Source: Gliomastix tumulicola (Eukaryota > Ascomycota > Sordariomycetes > Hypocreales > Bionectriaceae). From it: 64,000 nt of DNA. A program made the translations under genes and the position numbers. Of the stretch, positions 12,216-23,515 are shown in pieces. Each line of letters opens with the position of its first letter. Position 1 is the stretch's first letter. The stretch covers positions 1,736,001 to 1,800,000 of the forward strand of contig BCHX01000001.1 of assembly GCA_001599755.1 (NCBI GenBank), read 5' to 3'. The notes under the pieces are model-generated. The model searched no databases and was not told the DNA's origin. It saw only the letters and a list, made by a program, of their open reading frames with translations.

Positions 12216-15141
12216 TACCTTGGGCGATCGAGAGCAATCGTTCATACTCGACTACGCCCATCCGATATCACCTTAATTCGCCACACGCTGTGGATTGTAC
12301 AGGCCGCACAATGCTTCCCAGCAGCATCTTTGGAAGCAGCGGCACCACACTCGATACAGGCGGCGTTCGACATTTTCTTTCGTTTCATTTGGTTTCGGAT
12401 TTCCCCTCAAAGATTGGGACTACTGGATCGGCGTTCAAACATAGATGGGAACACCCGAAACCACATATTTCTCTGTCGCCTACGGACTACTGGTCTCGCC
12501 GACCATCGTCTCAACGCATCGACTCAGCCTCCCCGCTACGAACGGGTGACGCACCACGTCGGCTGCATGCATGGCACAAGACGACACCCCTCACGGGGTG
12601 TTGGTGGTTTCTCTTTCTTTTCCTTTTGGGTCTACGTGATGGATATAAAAAGGGCAGGCTTTGGAAAAAGGGAGATCTCGTGCGCATATAGAATGGGTTT
12701 GCATTTCCCTCGTTATTTCGGTGCTATTTGAGAGAGCCTCTCTGCTCTCCGCCATCGCTGCTTCCCGCCTTCTGCTGGCCTTTGTGGATCAGGGCCAGTC
12801 TGGACGGAACAGCGACGGGCTATGGTTTCTTTCTTTTCTTTCGTTTATACCCGGCAGGCAACTATCTCACTGTATATTGCAGTTAGAAGATAGACAGACG
12901 CGAACTGGCACGTGTCGTCTTTATCGAGAATACAAATCAAGCAACTTTGGGTTGACTTCTACCTCAGCTTACATGCCCTCCTTCCGATGTGACTCATAGC
13001 TGCCCCTTCAGATGCTTACCCAAGCAACACGCATGAGTGCGTTGTCTCTCCGTAATGGAGCCGCACCCAACGAACCGAGCCCGACGATGCAAACATACTC
13101 TGAGCAAACGACGGGATGTTTTCTTGACGCTCGGCTAGCTTAGCTGTTTAGCGTGTCGTAGCTCGTCTCCATGTGAAATTGCACATTGAGGTTCCTGGCT
13201 AGTCCCAAGTGGTGCTAGGCCCGCCCCCCCCCCCTTCTCCAAGGATTGGCTGCAGCCTCCGTCATGTATTCGAAAATTATCGGCTTGTCTCTGCTTTTTT
13301 CCTCATTTGGTCTGGGTGCGTACGTACGCGTAAAGAGCAAACACCACCACGCACAGGGACAAAAAAAATATTTCAATCCAAAAGGGTCTTACGCTTCGTT
13401 CCGTGTATGCAGTCATGGCAGGGTGTCGAATCCCATTTCCTTCCTTGTGAGGTGTGTGGTGACTCCTGCTACGTACGTAAGTACCTATTGCGCGATGGGC
13501 AGCGAGAAGAAGAAGCAGCAGACACATGCTAGCTGTTCGGCTCGAGCCGTTCATTGTTCGTACTCGGGATAAATTCTGTTAGTGAAGCGGCCGAGGGATT
13601 CCATTTCACAATTGGTGAGGGAGGGCCTCTCGTGACCGTTTTTTTGGGGCGGATTGCAATGACTCAGTGGGAGCGAGAGAGAGTCAGGCAGCGCTCGCGG
13701 ATCTGGGGGGGAATGAAGGGCGTATCGTGTGTTTCGCATCATTTCACTGGGGGGAGAAAGACAGGGCGATCGCATGCAAGGGATGGGATTGATTGGAGGA
13801 TTCTGCCCTCTCTCTCCGGCTCTTCGCCAACGCATTGGTGTCCTCGTATTTCCCGACACATCTTTGCTTTTTTTTTTTTTTCTTTTCTTCTCTTGTGACT
13901 TGTTTGCCTCCTCTCCCGATCGTGTTTGCATCACTGAGACAAGATGACATATCGTAAATTCGAGGCCCGACTGATTAAAATGTAAGGGGGGGGAAAGACA
14001 GGCGGTCGACTTATTGAACGGTGCCTTGCCGTTTGGGGTCTGAGATGGAGGGGGCGTGTGCAAACAACTCTAGTGCAGGCGTGTGCGCAGTGGGTATCTG
14101 TGGCTTGTTTGACGTCGGTTTTTTTTTTCTTGGGGGTGGATGGATATGGACTGTGATGGGACAGACAGCTGTCGCGAAACATGCAGGCGGCCGTGCAGGA
14201 TGCATGCATATGCAAGGGCGGGACGGGCGAGTTAGGATGGATGGGCAGAGGAGGGGAATCGAGATCAGATGGTACATATGATGGGATGGGTGACCTGGCT
14301 GGTGGTGAGATGGCTGCTGCGGACGGTGATGTGGCCGTGGCCGTGGCCGTGGCGGTGGTCACTGCCCAAAGGCCGTGAATTTACGAGTACCGGATGACCT
14401 ATTTTGGGTACTATATTGTGATGGATTGATTGACTGATGATTTCATTTGGGGTGACAAGATTTTTTTTGACAGCAGGCGACAGACATGACACGGGGTAAT
14501 TGGCCTCAATTTCAATGCATGCGAGTTTGGGGTAAAATACACGACAACGACGACCACGGACGGCCCTCCGCCCGGATGAGGCCCGGAGGATGGGCATCTT
14601 TACACCCTGGAACCCCGTTGCCCAAAAAAAGCTGTCAGATTTGCTTAAACGCCCATCGGCCAGTCGGGCCTTGCCCACCGGGAGAACAATTTTTTTTTCT
14701 TTCTCTTTTTAATTCCCTTGATGCTGGCATTCCTGGTCCAACACGAGACCCGGTCGTTATCGCGTGTAAATTGTACTCGTACATACCTTGCCGGAGTGTG
14801 TCCTGATCCGCATTCCGGGGCATTGGTCGCGTGTTTTCCGCCCCAGGACCCTGCACATGCGACACGATACATGCCCGTACATACATAGGTAAGGTATCTC
14901 GCGCATGTCCCGACGGCATGGGCGAACATGGCCCTGGCATGCAGCTGCACCCGGTTTCACACGAGGGGTTCCTGCTGCACGGCACTTTTGACGGACGGGG
15001 TGCTGAGGCTTCACGCTTTGACCCGTCGTCGTCGCAAAATTCTTTCGTCGGACCGGAGAGGGACCCTGCGTTGGAGGGGGGGAGAGGCTGCGGGCGTATG
15101 TGTGTTATTAAGTATCTATCCAAGTGGCGTGAGGGCGTGCT
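12216..15141. other. Right part of the gene desert: possible 3' leader/ncRNA body, then simple-sequence-rich intergenic DNA
   Basis: Up to about 12.9 kb the sequence stays pyrimidine-rich on plus and could be the 3' part of the transcript proposed at 11-12.9 kb. An open frame from an ATG at 12311 is in a CACAATG context, but its product has no recognisable composition. Beyond 13.1 kb there are a C11 run (13224-13234), a run of about 17 T (13868-13884), a GGCCGT hexamer repeat (14333-14356) and several other homopolymers. No gene is supported. The last part should hold the 3' UTR and terminator of the minus-strand amidase gene. Confidence 0.45.
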
Positions 15142-16226
15142 TCAGACCTCGGCGTAGACGTCCCTGGAAATCAATGTCAGCTATTACGTCCCGGGGCTAC
15201 GTGGATGAGTGAGTGAGTGAGTGAGTGCTAGGATGTGGGAACTCACGTCCGTCGCTGCAGCGGCATCTCCCTCCGCACGCGCTCCAGCTCGCCGAGGTCG
15301 ACCTCGACGAAGCCAATCTCGCCTACAGCGCCCTCCTCCGCCTCGCCGCTGTCGTCGTCCTTGACGCCCTTGAGGCTCAGCGCCACGCGGCCCCACGGGT
15401 CGACGACGAGGCTCCGTCCGTAGCTCGCCCGCTTCGCGTTGTGCCGTCCGACCTGCGCGGCCGCGACCACCCAGCTCTGCGTCTCGACGGCGCGCGCCCG
15501 TAGCAGCGTCTCCCAGTGCGCGGCTCCCGTGCGCAGCGTGAAGGCCGACGGGTAGGTCAGGATCTCCGCGGGGCGGTCGTGCCAGGGGCTAGAAGGCCCC
15601 GGTTGCGCGAGCGACAGAGACGGCTCGGGGAAGCGCAGGTCGAAGCAGACGAGGCTGCCGATGCGGCCGACGGGCGAGTCGAACGGCGGCGTGATCTTCC
15701 CCCCGGGCCGCACCGTCGCCGACTCGCGCAGCGCGCCGTAGTCGAAGACGTGCAGCTTGTCGTACGTCGCCGCGTCATCGACGGTCCCGTCCGACCGGAT
15801 GTATAGCGCGCGGTTCAGCAGTCTGGCATCTCCCTCGGGCGGGTTCTCGTCCTTGTGGTGTATCCCGACGTGTATCGCGACGTTGTGGCTGCGCGCGGCG
15901 TCCTGCAACCCCGCGACAAATGGCGACGATCCTTGGGGGACAGCCAGCTCCAGTGACGTCTGCGCGTCGGGGGCGATGTAGTCCGACGCCTCGGGCAGAA
16001 AGAGCACTTTCGCCCCTCCCCGCGCCGCCTCCGCTACGAGCCGCACGCACTGCTCGAGATTCCCCCTCACCGACGCCGTCGCACAGATCTGTCCCACCGC
16101 CTTGATCTGCCTGTCAGTTTTATTGCTCGGTGCTGAAACGGGGGAGGGGGGGGAGTGATCTGATCAAGGGGCAGAGTGACACAAATGGTGGGGAGGAGGG
16201 GGGCTGCATACCGCTATCGCCGCCAT
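15142..16226 (-). CDS. NIT2: Nitrilase-superfamily amidase, Nit1/yeast Nit2 type (deaminated glutathione amidase)
   Basis: Carbon-nitrogen hydrolase of the Nit1 branch, whose established role is metabolite repair: hydrolysing deaminated glutathione made by transaminase side reactions. Three exons are predicted: 16212-16226 (15 nt), 15247-16106 and 15142-15163 (22 nt), giving 298 aa. Both tiny end exons are needed. The first supplies MAAIA before IKAVGQICATAS, matching the family beta-strand start. The last turns a premature end into RRTDVYAEV, equivalent to RRPDLYG in the human protein. The catalytic triad is visible as Glu in FLPEASDYI, Lys in YDKLHVFDYG and Cys in SLVCFDLRFPE. Also present are ILTYPSAFTLRTGAAHWETLLRARAVETQ and GRHNAKRASYGRSLVVDPWG, strong Nit1 signatures. 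A GTGA repeat lies in the last intron and a long GA repeat lies upstream of the start. Confidence 0.92.
15206..15227. repeat. (GAGT)n microsatellite in the last intron of the amidase gene
   Basis: About five copies of a tetranucleotide, GAGT on plus, lie just downstream of the minus-strand donor at 15246. Confidence 0.8.
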
Positions 16227-16316
16227 CAAGATGGTGGTGGTGGTGGTGGGGGAGTGGCCAGGTCTCAGGTGGTACGAGAGGTTTTGCGAGATCTAGCGTC
16301 TGCCGGGCTGTGATTG

Positions 16317-16367
<51 letters not shown>

Positions 16368-17477
16368 CTCGGTCGTGTCTGTGGCGAATGGGATGTGAGT
16401 CCACTCGAGGGAGAAGGGTTGAGAGTTGGGAAGCTGGGGTCAGTTGACGCTTTTATGCAAGGAGGAGGAGGGCAAGACTCCATCTTGTTAGTGGATGACA
16501 CCATCTGAGACCTCCAGATACGAGCCTCACTGCGACAGTCTCGCGAAGCTCACTCACTCCTCACGATGCAAGGGAGATCATGGGGCATTTTTCTCTTCTT
16601 TTTTGGAGCCCCCTCTATCAGTCGCAACGTCCGTCAATTTGTCTCGGCATCTATTGACCTCCATACCGTACCCATCCGCGAATATCCCCCAATCCAGCCA
16701 AATCATGCTGGTACGGAGCGCGCATACCCAACCAACGTACAGGGAAATAACCGACGTGAATAAAATATAATACTGAAATGATAATGAATATAATGGAAGA
16801 ATGACAAGGAAGGAATACCTCATCCCCAAGAATGACATAAGAATAAAAAATGGCAATGAACGAGAATATCATACGGAAAAAGGCAACTCGCGAAAGCAAG
16901 AGAAAAGTGAGACCTCACCCACTGCCACAATCGAACAGGAGGGGGGGTCTGTCTCGATTGCTTTTTCCGCATTCTGTCTTGTGTGTCTCTGCTAATCCTG
17001 GAACTGGTGTGGGAGCACTTTGCGAAAAAAAAGGGGAGAGACCATCCATCCATCCATCTACCCCTTCAAGTTTGTTTCTCTCGCTTCCTCTTCTCCTTTT
17101 TAGCCCCTCGCCACCAAGCCAAAGCGCAGATCGTGCCAGACTGACGCGCGCAAAAGCAAAGAAAATCAAAATCCAGACCCTTTTTCCAGATGCCCTGAAA
17201 CAGATCAACGCCATGCTAGACCATTCCTCTTGCCGCCGCGGGGCCGCAAGGGAGAGAGAGAGAGAAAAAAGAGATAAGGAAAAAGAAAAAAAGAGGACGA
17301 GGAATGTCTCGTAAGTATAGCAAGACGAGGAACGGGGGAAAAAAAGAGGGGGTAAGCGAGGGGAATCAATACACACGATAGAAAAAGGCAGTTCCCTTCG
17401 TCCGCAGTGCAGCTTTTGTACTGCCGTCCGATTCAGTGCCCTCTTTCTAATAAGAAAAAAGAAGCAAAAATCACAAA
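16227..17477. promoter_or_regulatory. Promoter region of the amidase gene and 3' flank of TAF4
   Basis: About 1.25 kb between the amidase start and the TAF4 stop, both on minus. It is rich in simple sequence: (GA)22 at 16319-16362, G runs near 16140-16157, a CATC repeat near 17042-17060 and purine-rich tracts at 17250-17300. No coding signal is supported. Confidence 0.45.
16319..16362. repeat. (GA)n microsatellite
   Basis: Uninterrupted GA dinucleotide run of 22 copies, about 90 bp upstream of the amidase start codon. It reads CT on the coding strand, so it may also be a GAGA-type promoter element. That role is not demonstrated. Confidence 0.95.
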
Positions 17478-19495
17478 TTACCTAGGGCCAGACAAATCCA
17501 GGTCTGTATACGCCCGTTGCAGAGCCCTGCCCTCGCGTCCGTCCCTCTCAAGCGCATGCACCCAGTCTCGCAGCTGGATGTTCCGGCCCTTCTCTCGGTC
17601 CTCGCGCCAGGTGCCTAACCTGTTCCGCCCCTCCGTCGTCATCATCACGCTGCCCGAAGCGGCTGTGCCCCCTGGTGCGTTGGGACCTTTCCCACCTCCT
17701 GGCGTGCCTCGTGACGGTGTGTTTGCGCCGCTACCACGGCCGACGTTCATCCAGTCGTATGTCTTGCCCTGTTTCTTCTTGCCGAATAGGCTTCCCTTGC
17801 CTCCCAGGCCAGCAAACAGCGTGCTTGTCAGGTTCTGGTTGGCATGGTTGCTCGCCTCGGCAGCCTTTGCGGCCATGGACTTCTTGGTCTCCTTCTTTGG
17901 ATTTGCTTTGTCTGGCTCCGGAGCGACTGACCCTGGTGTTCCGGGCGCGACGCTACCGGCCCGTGAACCGGGTGCTGGATCTGTGATGCCATCTTTACGC
18001 TTTTGCCGCTTCCGTAGACGCGCCTCCTCCCACTCGCGCTCTTGCTTCGCCATATCCCGCATGGTAGACATCAGGTACGACGAGACCTTTGGTAGCTTTT
18101 TCGGTGGCTGCGCGGGCGCAGGGAGATCGGCTTCTTCGGCGGAACCTGGACGGCAGGGTTGGTTAATTGGGCTTTCGTGCCTGAATCATATCTGTGCTGG
18201 TAATACTCACGCTTTAATGAAGCCTCGTCCCCGCCGGCCGTGTTGGCCATCTGTGTATCCTCCTCCACCTCCGGCGCGGGAGTCTCCTGATTTAGCGGTG
18301 CTGCGGCTGGAACCCACTCCTCTGGGATGTCGCCGTGCGACGTCTTTTGCCTGTGGGAAGCAACGCCATTCGCATCCTCCATCAGATCGCGTAAGCGGAT
18401 CTTCATCGCGATGGAGAGGAGAGCCATCTGGTCCACCAGGAAGGCCTCCTGCGGGATGAAGGACCCTGCTGTCGTCACCAGGTTGCCGTCGGGCCCTACT
18501 TTGGATGACACCGTCACCTTCGGCTCTGGGAATTGCTGGGGTTGCCTCATCCTCCCCATGGGCTGCGCGCTGTTCTTGAGGTCGAGGTTCAGGGTGAGAC
18601 TGTGCTCTCGTGCAATCTTGTCGGCCCGTCGGTGCAGGACTGCGACTTCGAGAAACGGGTCGTTCATCTCCTGCGCCCTCTGCACGGCGACCCGCATCGC
18701 CGAGTCGGCCCAAGCCTTCTCCGCTGCCTGTGCGGCGAACTGCTCCTGGCTCATATCTCCTAGCGATTCCGACGACATGTTGGCCGGACCGGCGCCGTAG
18801 AAGCTGGACTTGGGCCCGTTGGGATGCTGTGTAAAACCTTGCCAGGCATCGCCCGTGTAGCCCTGCGAGTACATGTCGGCGAGGTACTGCTCCTCCGCCC
18901 TCAGGTCGATTCCCGTACCAGCCAGCGAGTCCGTGACATCGTATTCGTAGTCTTTGGTAGGCCTGTCGGCAGGTCTCTGGGGCGGGCCCATGGCGCCCTG
19001 GTTGGGGATGGGTGCCTGGGCGAGGGTGACGGGAGCCATGGTTGCGGTCGTGAACTGCGCGGCGGGTGTGGGAAGGGGGATGTGCTGCGGAGTCTGAAGA
19101 GGCGGCGTCGCGCTCGGTCGCGGCTCGGGAAGGCTGAGGCTCGGCGTCGTGTGGCCGTTCGTATGGATGATGTGTGTTGGAGGAAGAGGAGGAGGAGGGT
19201 TGTAGGCGGAAGGCATCATGGGGACGGGACTCTGCGTCGCGGGAGGCGACCCTGCGCTTCCCGGCGTCATGACTCCCGCGACAGGGCTGGCGGCATATGG
19301 AGATTGGGCGTACGGGGAATCGGGCTGCGAGGGAGGGCCGTCGGTGCGAACTCTCTTTGTTGGCGGTGGCGCGAAACCGGTTTGCGATGCGGCTGGGGAG
19401 GGACTATGCTGGGGCGGCGAGAAGGCCTGGTGCGCGGCCTGGTGCGCGGCCTGGGGAGGCACCTGCGGCGGGATCTGATGCTGAGGCTGCGCCAT
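17478..19495 (-). CDS. TAF4: Transcription initiation factor TFIID subunit 4 (TAF4)
   Basis: Core TFIID subunit that pairs with TAF12 through a histone fold and is needed for RNA polymerase II preinitiation complex assembly in the nucleus. The ATG at 19495 has a GCCATGG context. An upstream GTG-led extension in the same frame is unlikely to be used. One intron, 18146-18210, joins EASLK to SAEEADLPAPAQ, giving 650 aa. The first 200 residues or so are low-complexity Gln/Pro/Ala. The conserved part begins near YEYDVTDSLAGTGIDLRAEEQYLADMYS, followed by the helices AEKAWADSAMRVAVQRAQEMNDPFLE and VLHRRADKIAREHSLTL, and later FIPQEAFLVDQMALLSIAMKIRLRDLMEDAN. The C-terminal tail has the Lys/Arg-rich WEEARLRKRQKRK and ends near LRDWVHALERDG. 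Its start faces ysh1 head-to-head. Confidence 0.92.
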
Positions 19496-20092
19496 GGCTG
19501 CGGTTCGCGGGCGGCTTTGTTGCTGCGCGAGGGAGAGACGTTGTGTGGCGGGTGAAGCCCGAGCGTTCACGTTGGGATGCCGTGAAAGGCGTGCCGAGTT
19601 GGCTTAGGCGTCGCCCATCCGAAAAGCGTGTAAAATCGACTGCATCGATGAAGAAAAGCGTGTACGGCGATGCTGAATATGTCTGCGACCGCTTCGAGGA
19701 TGCAGCGGAAGGCGGGCTGGCGTGTTGGCGTCGATAAAGGTGTCGATAGTTGGCTTCTTGATGGTATGTAGAGGAGAGCTTCGAATGGCCGGGTCTGGAC
19801 AGGAGTCTGAGCCGAGTGGATTATCTATTTTCCCGGAAACCGGACCCGCCTTTATTTTCCTATTGGGACCAAGCTCCTAAGCATTGTCCGCAAAGCTCAG
19901 ACCTCTATTCAATGCCTTTGTTGCCTTGATTACGATGCGCGTCAATACTGTGATCAATCAGTCAATCGCTGTTCCGTATTGATTGAAGACCGACTCAATA
20001 CGCGGCGAATGCAGGGATATCGGCGCAGCCTTTGATTCTACTGACCCATGTAAACAGACACCGGGCACTACATCCTGATCCCATCACCCGCG
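19496..20092. promoter_or_regulatory. Shared divergent promoter of TAF4 and YSH1
   Basis: A 597-bp head-to-head interval between a general transcription factor gene and an mRNA 3'-end processing gene. No coding signal is seen. It contains several ATTGAT/CAATCA-type repeats near 19950-20000. Motif function cannot be assigned by eye. Confidence 0.55.
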
Positions 20093-23000
20093 ATGGCCTC
20101 GAAGCGCAAGGCGTCGGCCATGAACGCCGCCGCCAGCGAGGAGCCCGTAGACCCCTCCGACGAGCTCATGTTTCTGTGCCTGGGTGGAGGAAACGAAGTC
20201 GGCCGATCATGTCACATCATCCAGTACAAGGGCAAGACTGTCATGGTGAGCCTCGAGGAAAGTGCAGCCAGGAGCGGAACGTCCCGCTGACTATCAACGA
20301 CACGACAGCTCGATGCAGGACAGCACCCAGCCTACGATGGCCTCGCCGCGCTGCCGTTCTACGACGACTTCGATCTCAGCACCGTAGATGTGCTCCTAAT
20401 TAGCCAGTAAGCCCGCCCATTCTCGATCTCGATTCACCACCACCTCTGCATGTAGGCTCCCCAGATATGCGTGCGCAAATATGGCTTTGGGACGAGGGGC
20501 AGAGGGACTCTTCGAGCTCACATGACGGATGATTTGCTGCTGGTAACCTGGACTGGAGAACTACGTCGCGTCGCTCGGAAACCTTTGCCTCTCCGCTCTC
20601 TCTCACACTTGATGTGCTGTTACATTCCACAGTTCCTCCGCCTGCCGATATGGCAGACGAAGAAGAATACAAACCGGTTTCCATTGGCCCTTCTTTTTCA
20701 CTTTGCTTGCGATGCCCTCTATGTACCACCCCCCTCCAGTGATGCGACATGCTATCCAGTCCACGGCGCGACGCGATGCGACATCCTCCCCAAGCCAGCC
20801 TACGACAAAGCCTATGTAGAAGAGCAAGATATATGACCTGAGCAACCGCTGACATGATTTGATGTAGCTTCCACGTCGACCACGCCGCCTCGCTGCCGTA
20901 CGTGCTCGCAAAGACCAACTTCCGCGGCCGTGTCTTCATGACGCACCCGACAAAGGCCATCTACAAGTGGCTCATCCAGGACTCGGTGCGCGTGGGCAAC
21001 ACGTCCTCGAACCCGACGACGCAGCCCGTCTACACGGAGCAGGACCACCTCAACACCTTCCCGCAGATCGAGGCCATCGACTACCACACGACGCACACCA
21101 TCTCGTCGATCCGCATCACGCCGTACCCGGCGGGCCACGTGCTCGGCGCGGCCATGTTCCTCATCGAGATCGCGGGGCTGAAAGTCTTCTTCACGGGCGA
21201 CTACTCGCGCGAGCAGGACCGGCATCTGGTCTCGGCCGAGGTGCCCAAGGGCATCAGGATCGACGTGCTCATCACCGAGTCGACGTACGGCATCGCGTCG
21301 CACGTGCCCCGCGTCGAGCGCGAGCAGGCGCTCATGAAGTCCATCACGGGCATCCTCGGCCGCGGCGGGCGCGCCCTCCTACCCGTGTTCGCGCTGGGGC
21401 GCGCCCAGGAGCTGCTGCTGATCCTGGACGAGTACTGGGCCCGCCACCCGGAGTACCAGAGGTTCCCCATCTACTACGCCAGCAACCTCGCGCGCAAGTG
21501 TATGCTCGTGTACCAGACCTACGTGGGTGCCATGAACGACAACATCAAGCGCCTCTTCCGGGAGCGCATGGCCGAGGCCGAAGCTAGTGGCGATGGCACG
21601 GGTAAGGGAGGTCCCTGGGACTTTGAGTACATCCGATCACTGAAGAACCTCGACCGCTTCGACGACACGGGCGGCTGCGTCATGCTCGCCAGCCCGGGTA
21701 TGCTGCAGAACGGAGTCAGCCGGGAGCTGCTCGAGCGCTGGGCGCCGTCCGAGAAGAACGGCGTCATCATCACTGGTTACAGCGTCGAGGGCACCATGGC
21801 ACGGCAGATCATGCAGGAGCCGGACCAGATCCAGGCCGTCATGTCGCGCAGTCTGGCAGGAGCACGCAGAGCGCCCGGAGGCGATTCGGAGAAGGTCCTC
21901 ATCCCGCGGCGATGCAGCGTGGCAGAGTACTCCTTTGCTGCACATGTAGACGGCGTCGAGAACCGCGAGTTTATCGAGGAAGTCGCCGCGCCAGTTGTGG
22001 TGCGTTGAAACAAACATCGTTCCTGCCTTCACACAAGTTCACCCGATACTGACTGCCTGCCTACTAACCTATCTTCAGATCCTCGTCCACGGCGAGCAGC
22101 ACAACATGATGCGCCTCAAATCCAAGCTCCTCTCCCTCAACGCCTCGAAAACGACCAAAGTCAAGGTCTACTCCCCGCGCAACTGCGAGGAGCTACGCAT
22201 CCCGTTCAAATCCGACAAGACGGCCAAGGTCGTCGGCAAACTCGCCTCCATCCCTCCCCCTTTACCTACTTCTTCTTCCTCCACCGACCCGTCCGACGAC
22301 GCCGCCGCCGCAGCAGCAGCAGCAGCACCGCCGCCGCCGTCTCTCGTCTCCGGCGTTCTCGTGCAGAACGACTTCAAGCTGTCGCTCATGGCCCCCGAGG
22401 ACCTCCGCGAGTACGCGGGCCTCAACACGACGACGGTCACCTGCAAGCAGCGCCTCCGGCTCAGCGCGGCCGGCATCGACCTCGTCAAGTGGGCGCTCGA
22501 GGGCACATTCGGCGCCATCGAGGAGCTCCCCGAGATGCGCCGCGCCGCCCAGCAGCAGCAGAACGGCAAGGAAATCACGACCAGCAACGGCGGCGAGACG
22601 GCCGACGAGGAGGTCTCCTCGAGCCTGCTGGTCGCCGCCTACCTCGTCATGGGCTGCGTCGCCGTGCGCTACCGCTCCGACGGCGAGGTCGAGCTCGAGT
22701 GGGAGGGCAACATGCTCAACGACGGCATCGCCGACTCCGTCATGGCCGTGCTCTTCTCCGTCGAGAGCTCGCCCGCCGCCGTGAAGCGGTCCTCGGCCAA
22801 GCAGCAGCACAGCCACGGTCACGACCACGACCACGACCACGGCCTGCCCGCCGACGTGAACCCGCACGCGAGGCCGTCGCCTGCCGACCGTCTCGAGCGT
22901 CTGCTCTGGTTCCTCGAGGCCCAGTTCGGCGCGGACAACGTCGCCCCCGTCGCGGACCCGAAGCTGCCGAAGAGTAGTGACGGCATCGCAGAGGAGGGTG

Positions 23001-23251
23001 AGGAGGAGGAGGACGAGGCCATGGCCGATGAGGAAGGGGAGGAGGACATCCAGCAGAGACGCAACGACGAGATCAAGAGACTGCACAAGATCGGCATCCC
23101 CGTCCCCGGCGTCTCCATCACCGTCGACAAGATGACGGCGACCATCTGGCTGGAAGACCTCGAGGTCGAGTCCAATAACAAGGTATTCGCAGACCGCGTG
23201 AGGGCGGTGGTGGAACGCGCAGTCGAGGTCACCGCGCCTCTCTGGGGATGA
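20093..23251 (+). CDS. YSH1: Endoribonuclease Ysh1 (CPSF-73), mRNA 3'-end processing
   Basis: Metallo-beta-lactamase/beta-CASP endonuclease of the cleavage and polyadenylation factor, which cuts pre-mRNA at the poly(A) site. Four exons (20093-20245, 20309-20406, 20868-21999, 22079-23251) give 851 aa. The zinc motif HFHVDH (residues 84-89) is created by the splice across a 461-bp second intron. FTGDYSREQDRHL, TESTYG, PAGHVLGAAMFLIE and LLPVFALGRAQELLLILDEYW follow, then the beta-CASP helices and GVIITGYSVEGTMARQI, and the last metal-site region ILVHGEQHNMMRLK after the third intron. The CPSF73-100 C-terminal domain starts near LVSGVLVQNDFKLSLMAPEDLREY. It carries an Ala/Pro insert, a His/Asp-rich tract (HSHGHDHDHDHG) and an acidic loop (EEGEEEEDEAMADEEGEED). 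It is slightly longer than the yeast protein. Confidence 0.95.
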
Positions 23252-23515
23252 AGACATCAATCAAACTTCTACAATGTACTGGGCCATTCTATTTCTTCAC
23301 TTCTCACAGGTTATAACCAAGGGGCCATTTGTTGCGGGGAAAATAGTAGCTAGGTTTCTAGGACACGTATAGCAATGGAAAAAGGGCAATAATTCTAGCA
23401 ACTAGTTCGGTATGATACAAGGGGTTCTGTCAGGGTTATACAGCGTGCTTATGTCCCCTTCACAACAAAACAGAGAGAAAAGAGAAAATCAAAGCGAAAA
23501 AGGTGAGAAGAATTC

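Noticed and set aside
17407..18459. 350-aa plus-strand frame opposite TAF4
   Set aside because: It lies antisense to clearly conserved TAF4 exons. Its sequence is low-complexity Ser/Pro/Arg with no domain, as expected of a shadow frame in GC-rich coding DNA.
22262..23260. 332-aa minus-strand frame opposite the Ysh1 C-terminus
   Set aside because: Antisense shadow, Val/Arg/Gly-rich, with no homology. The plus strand encodes the conserved C-terminal domain.
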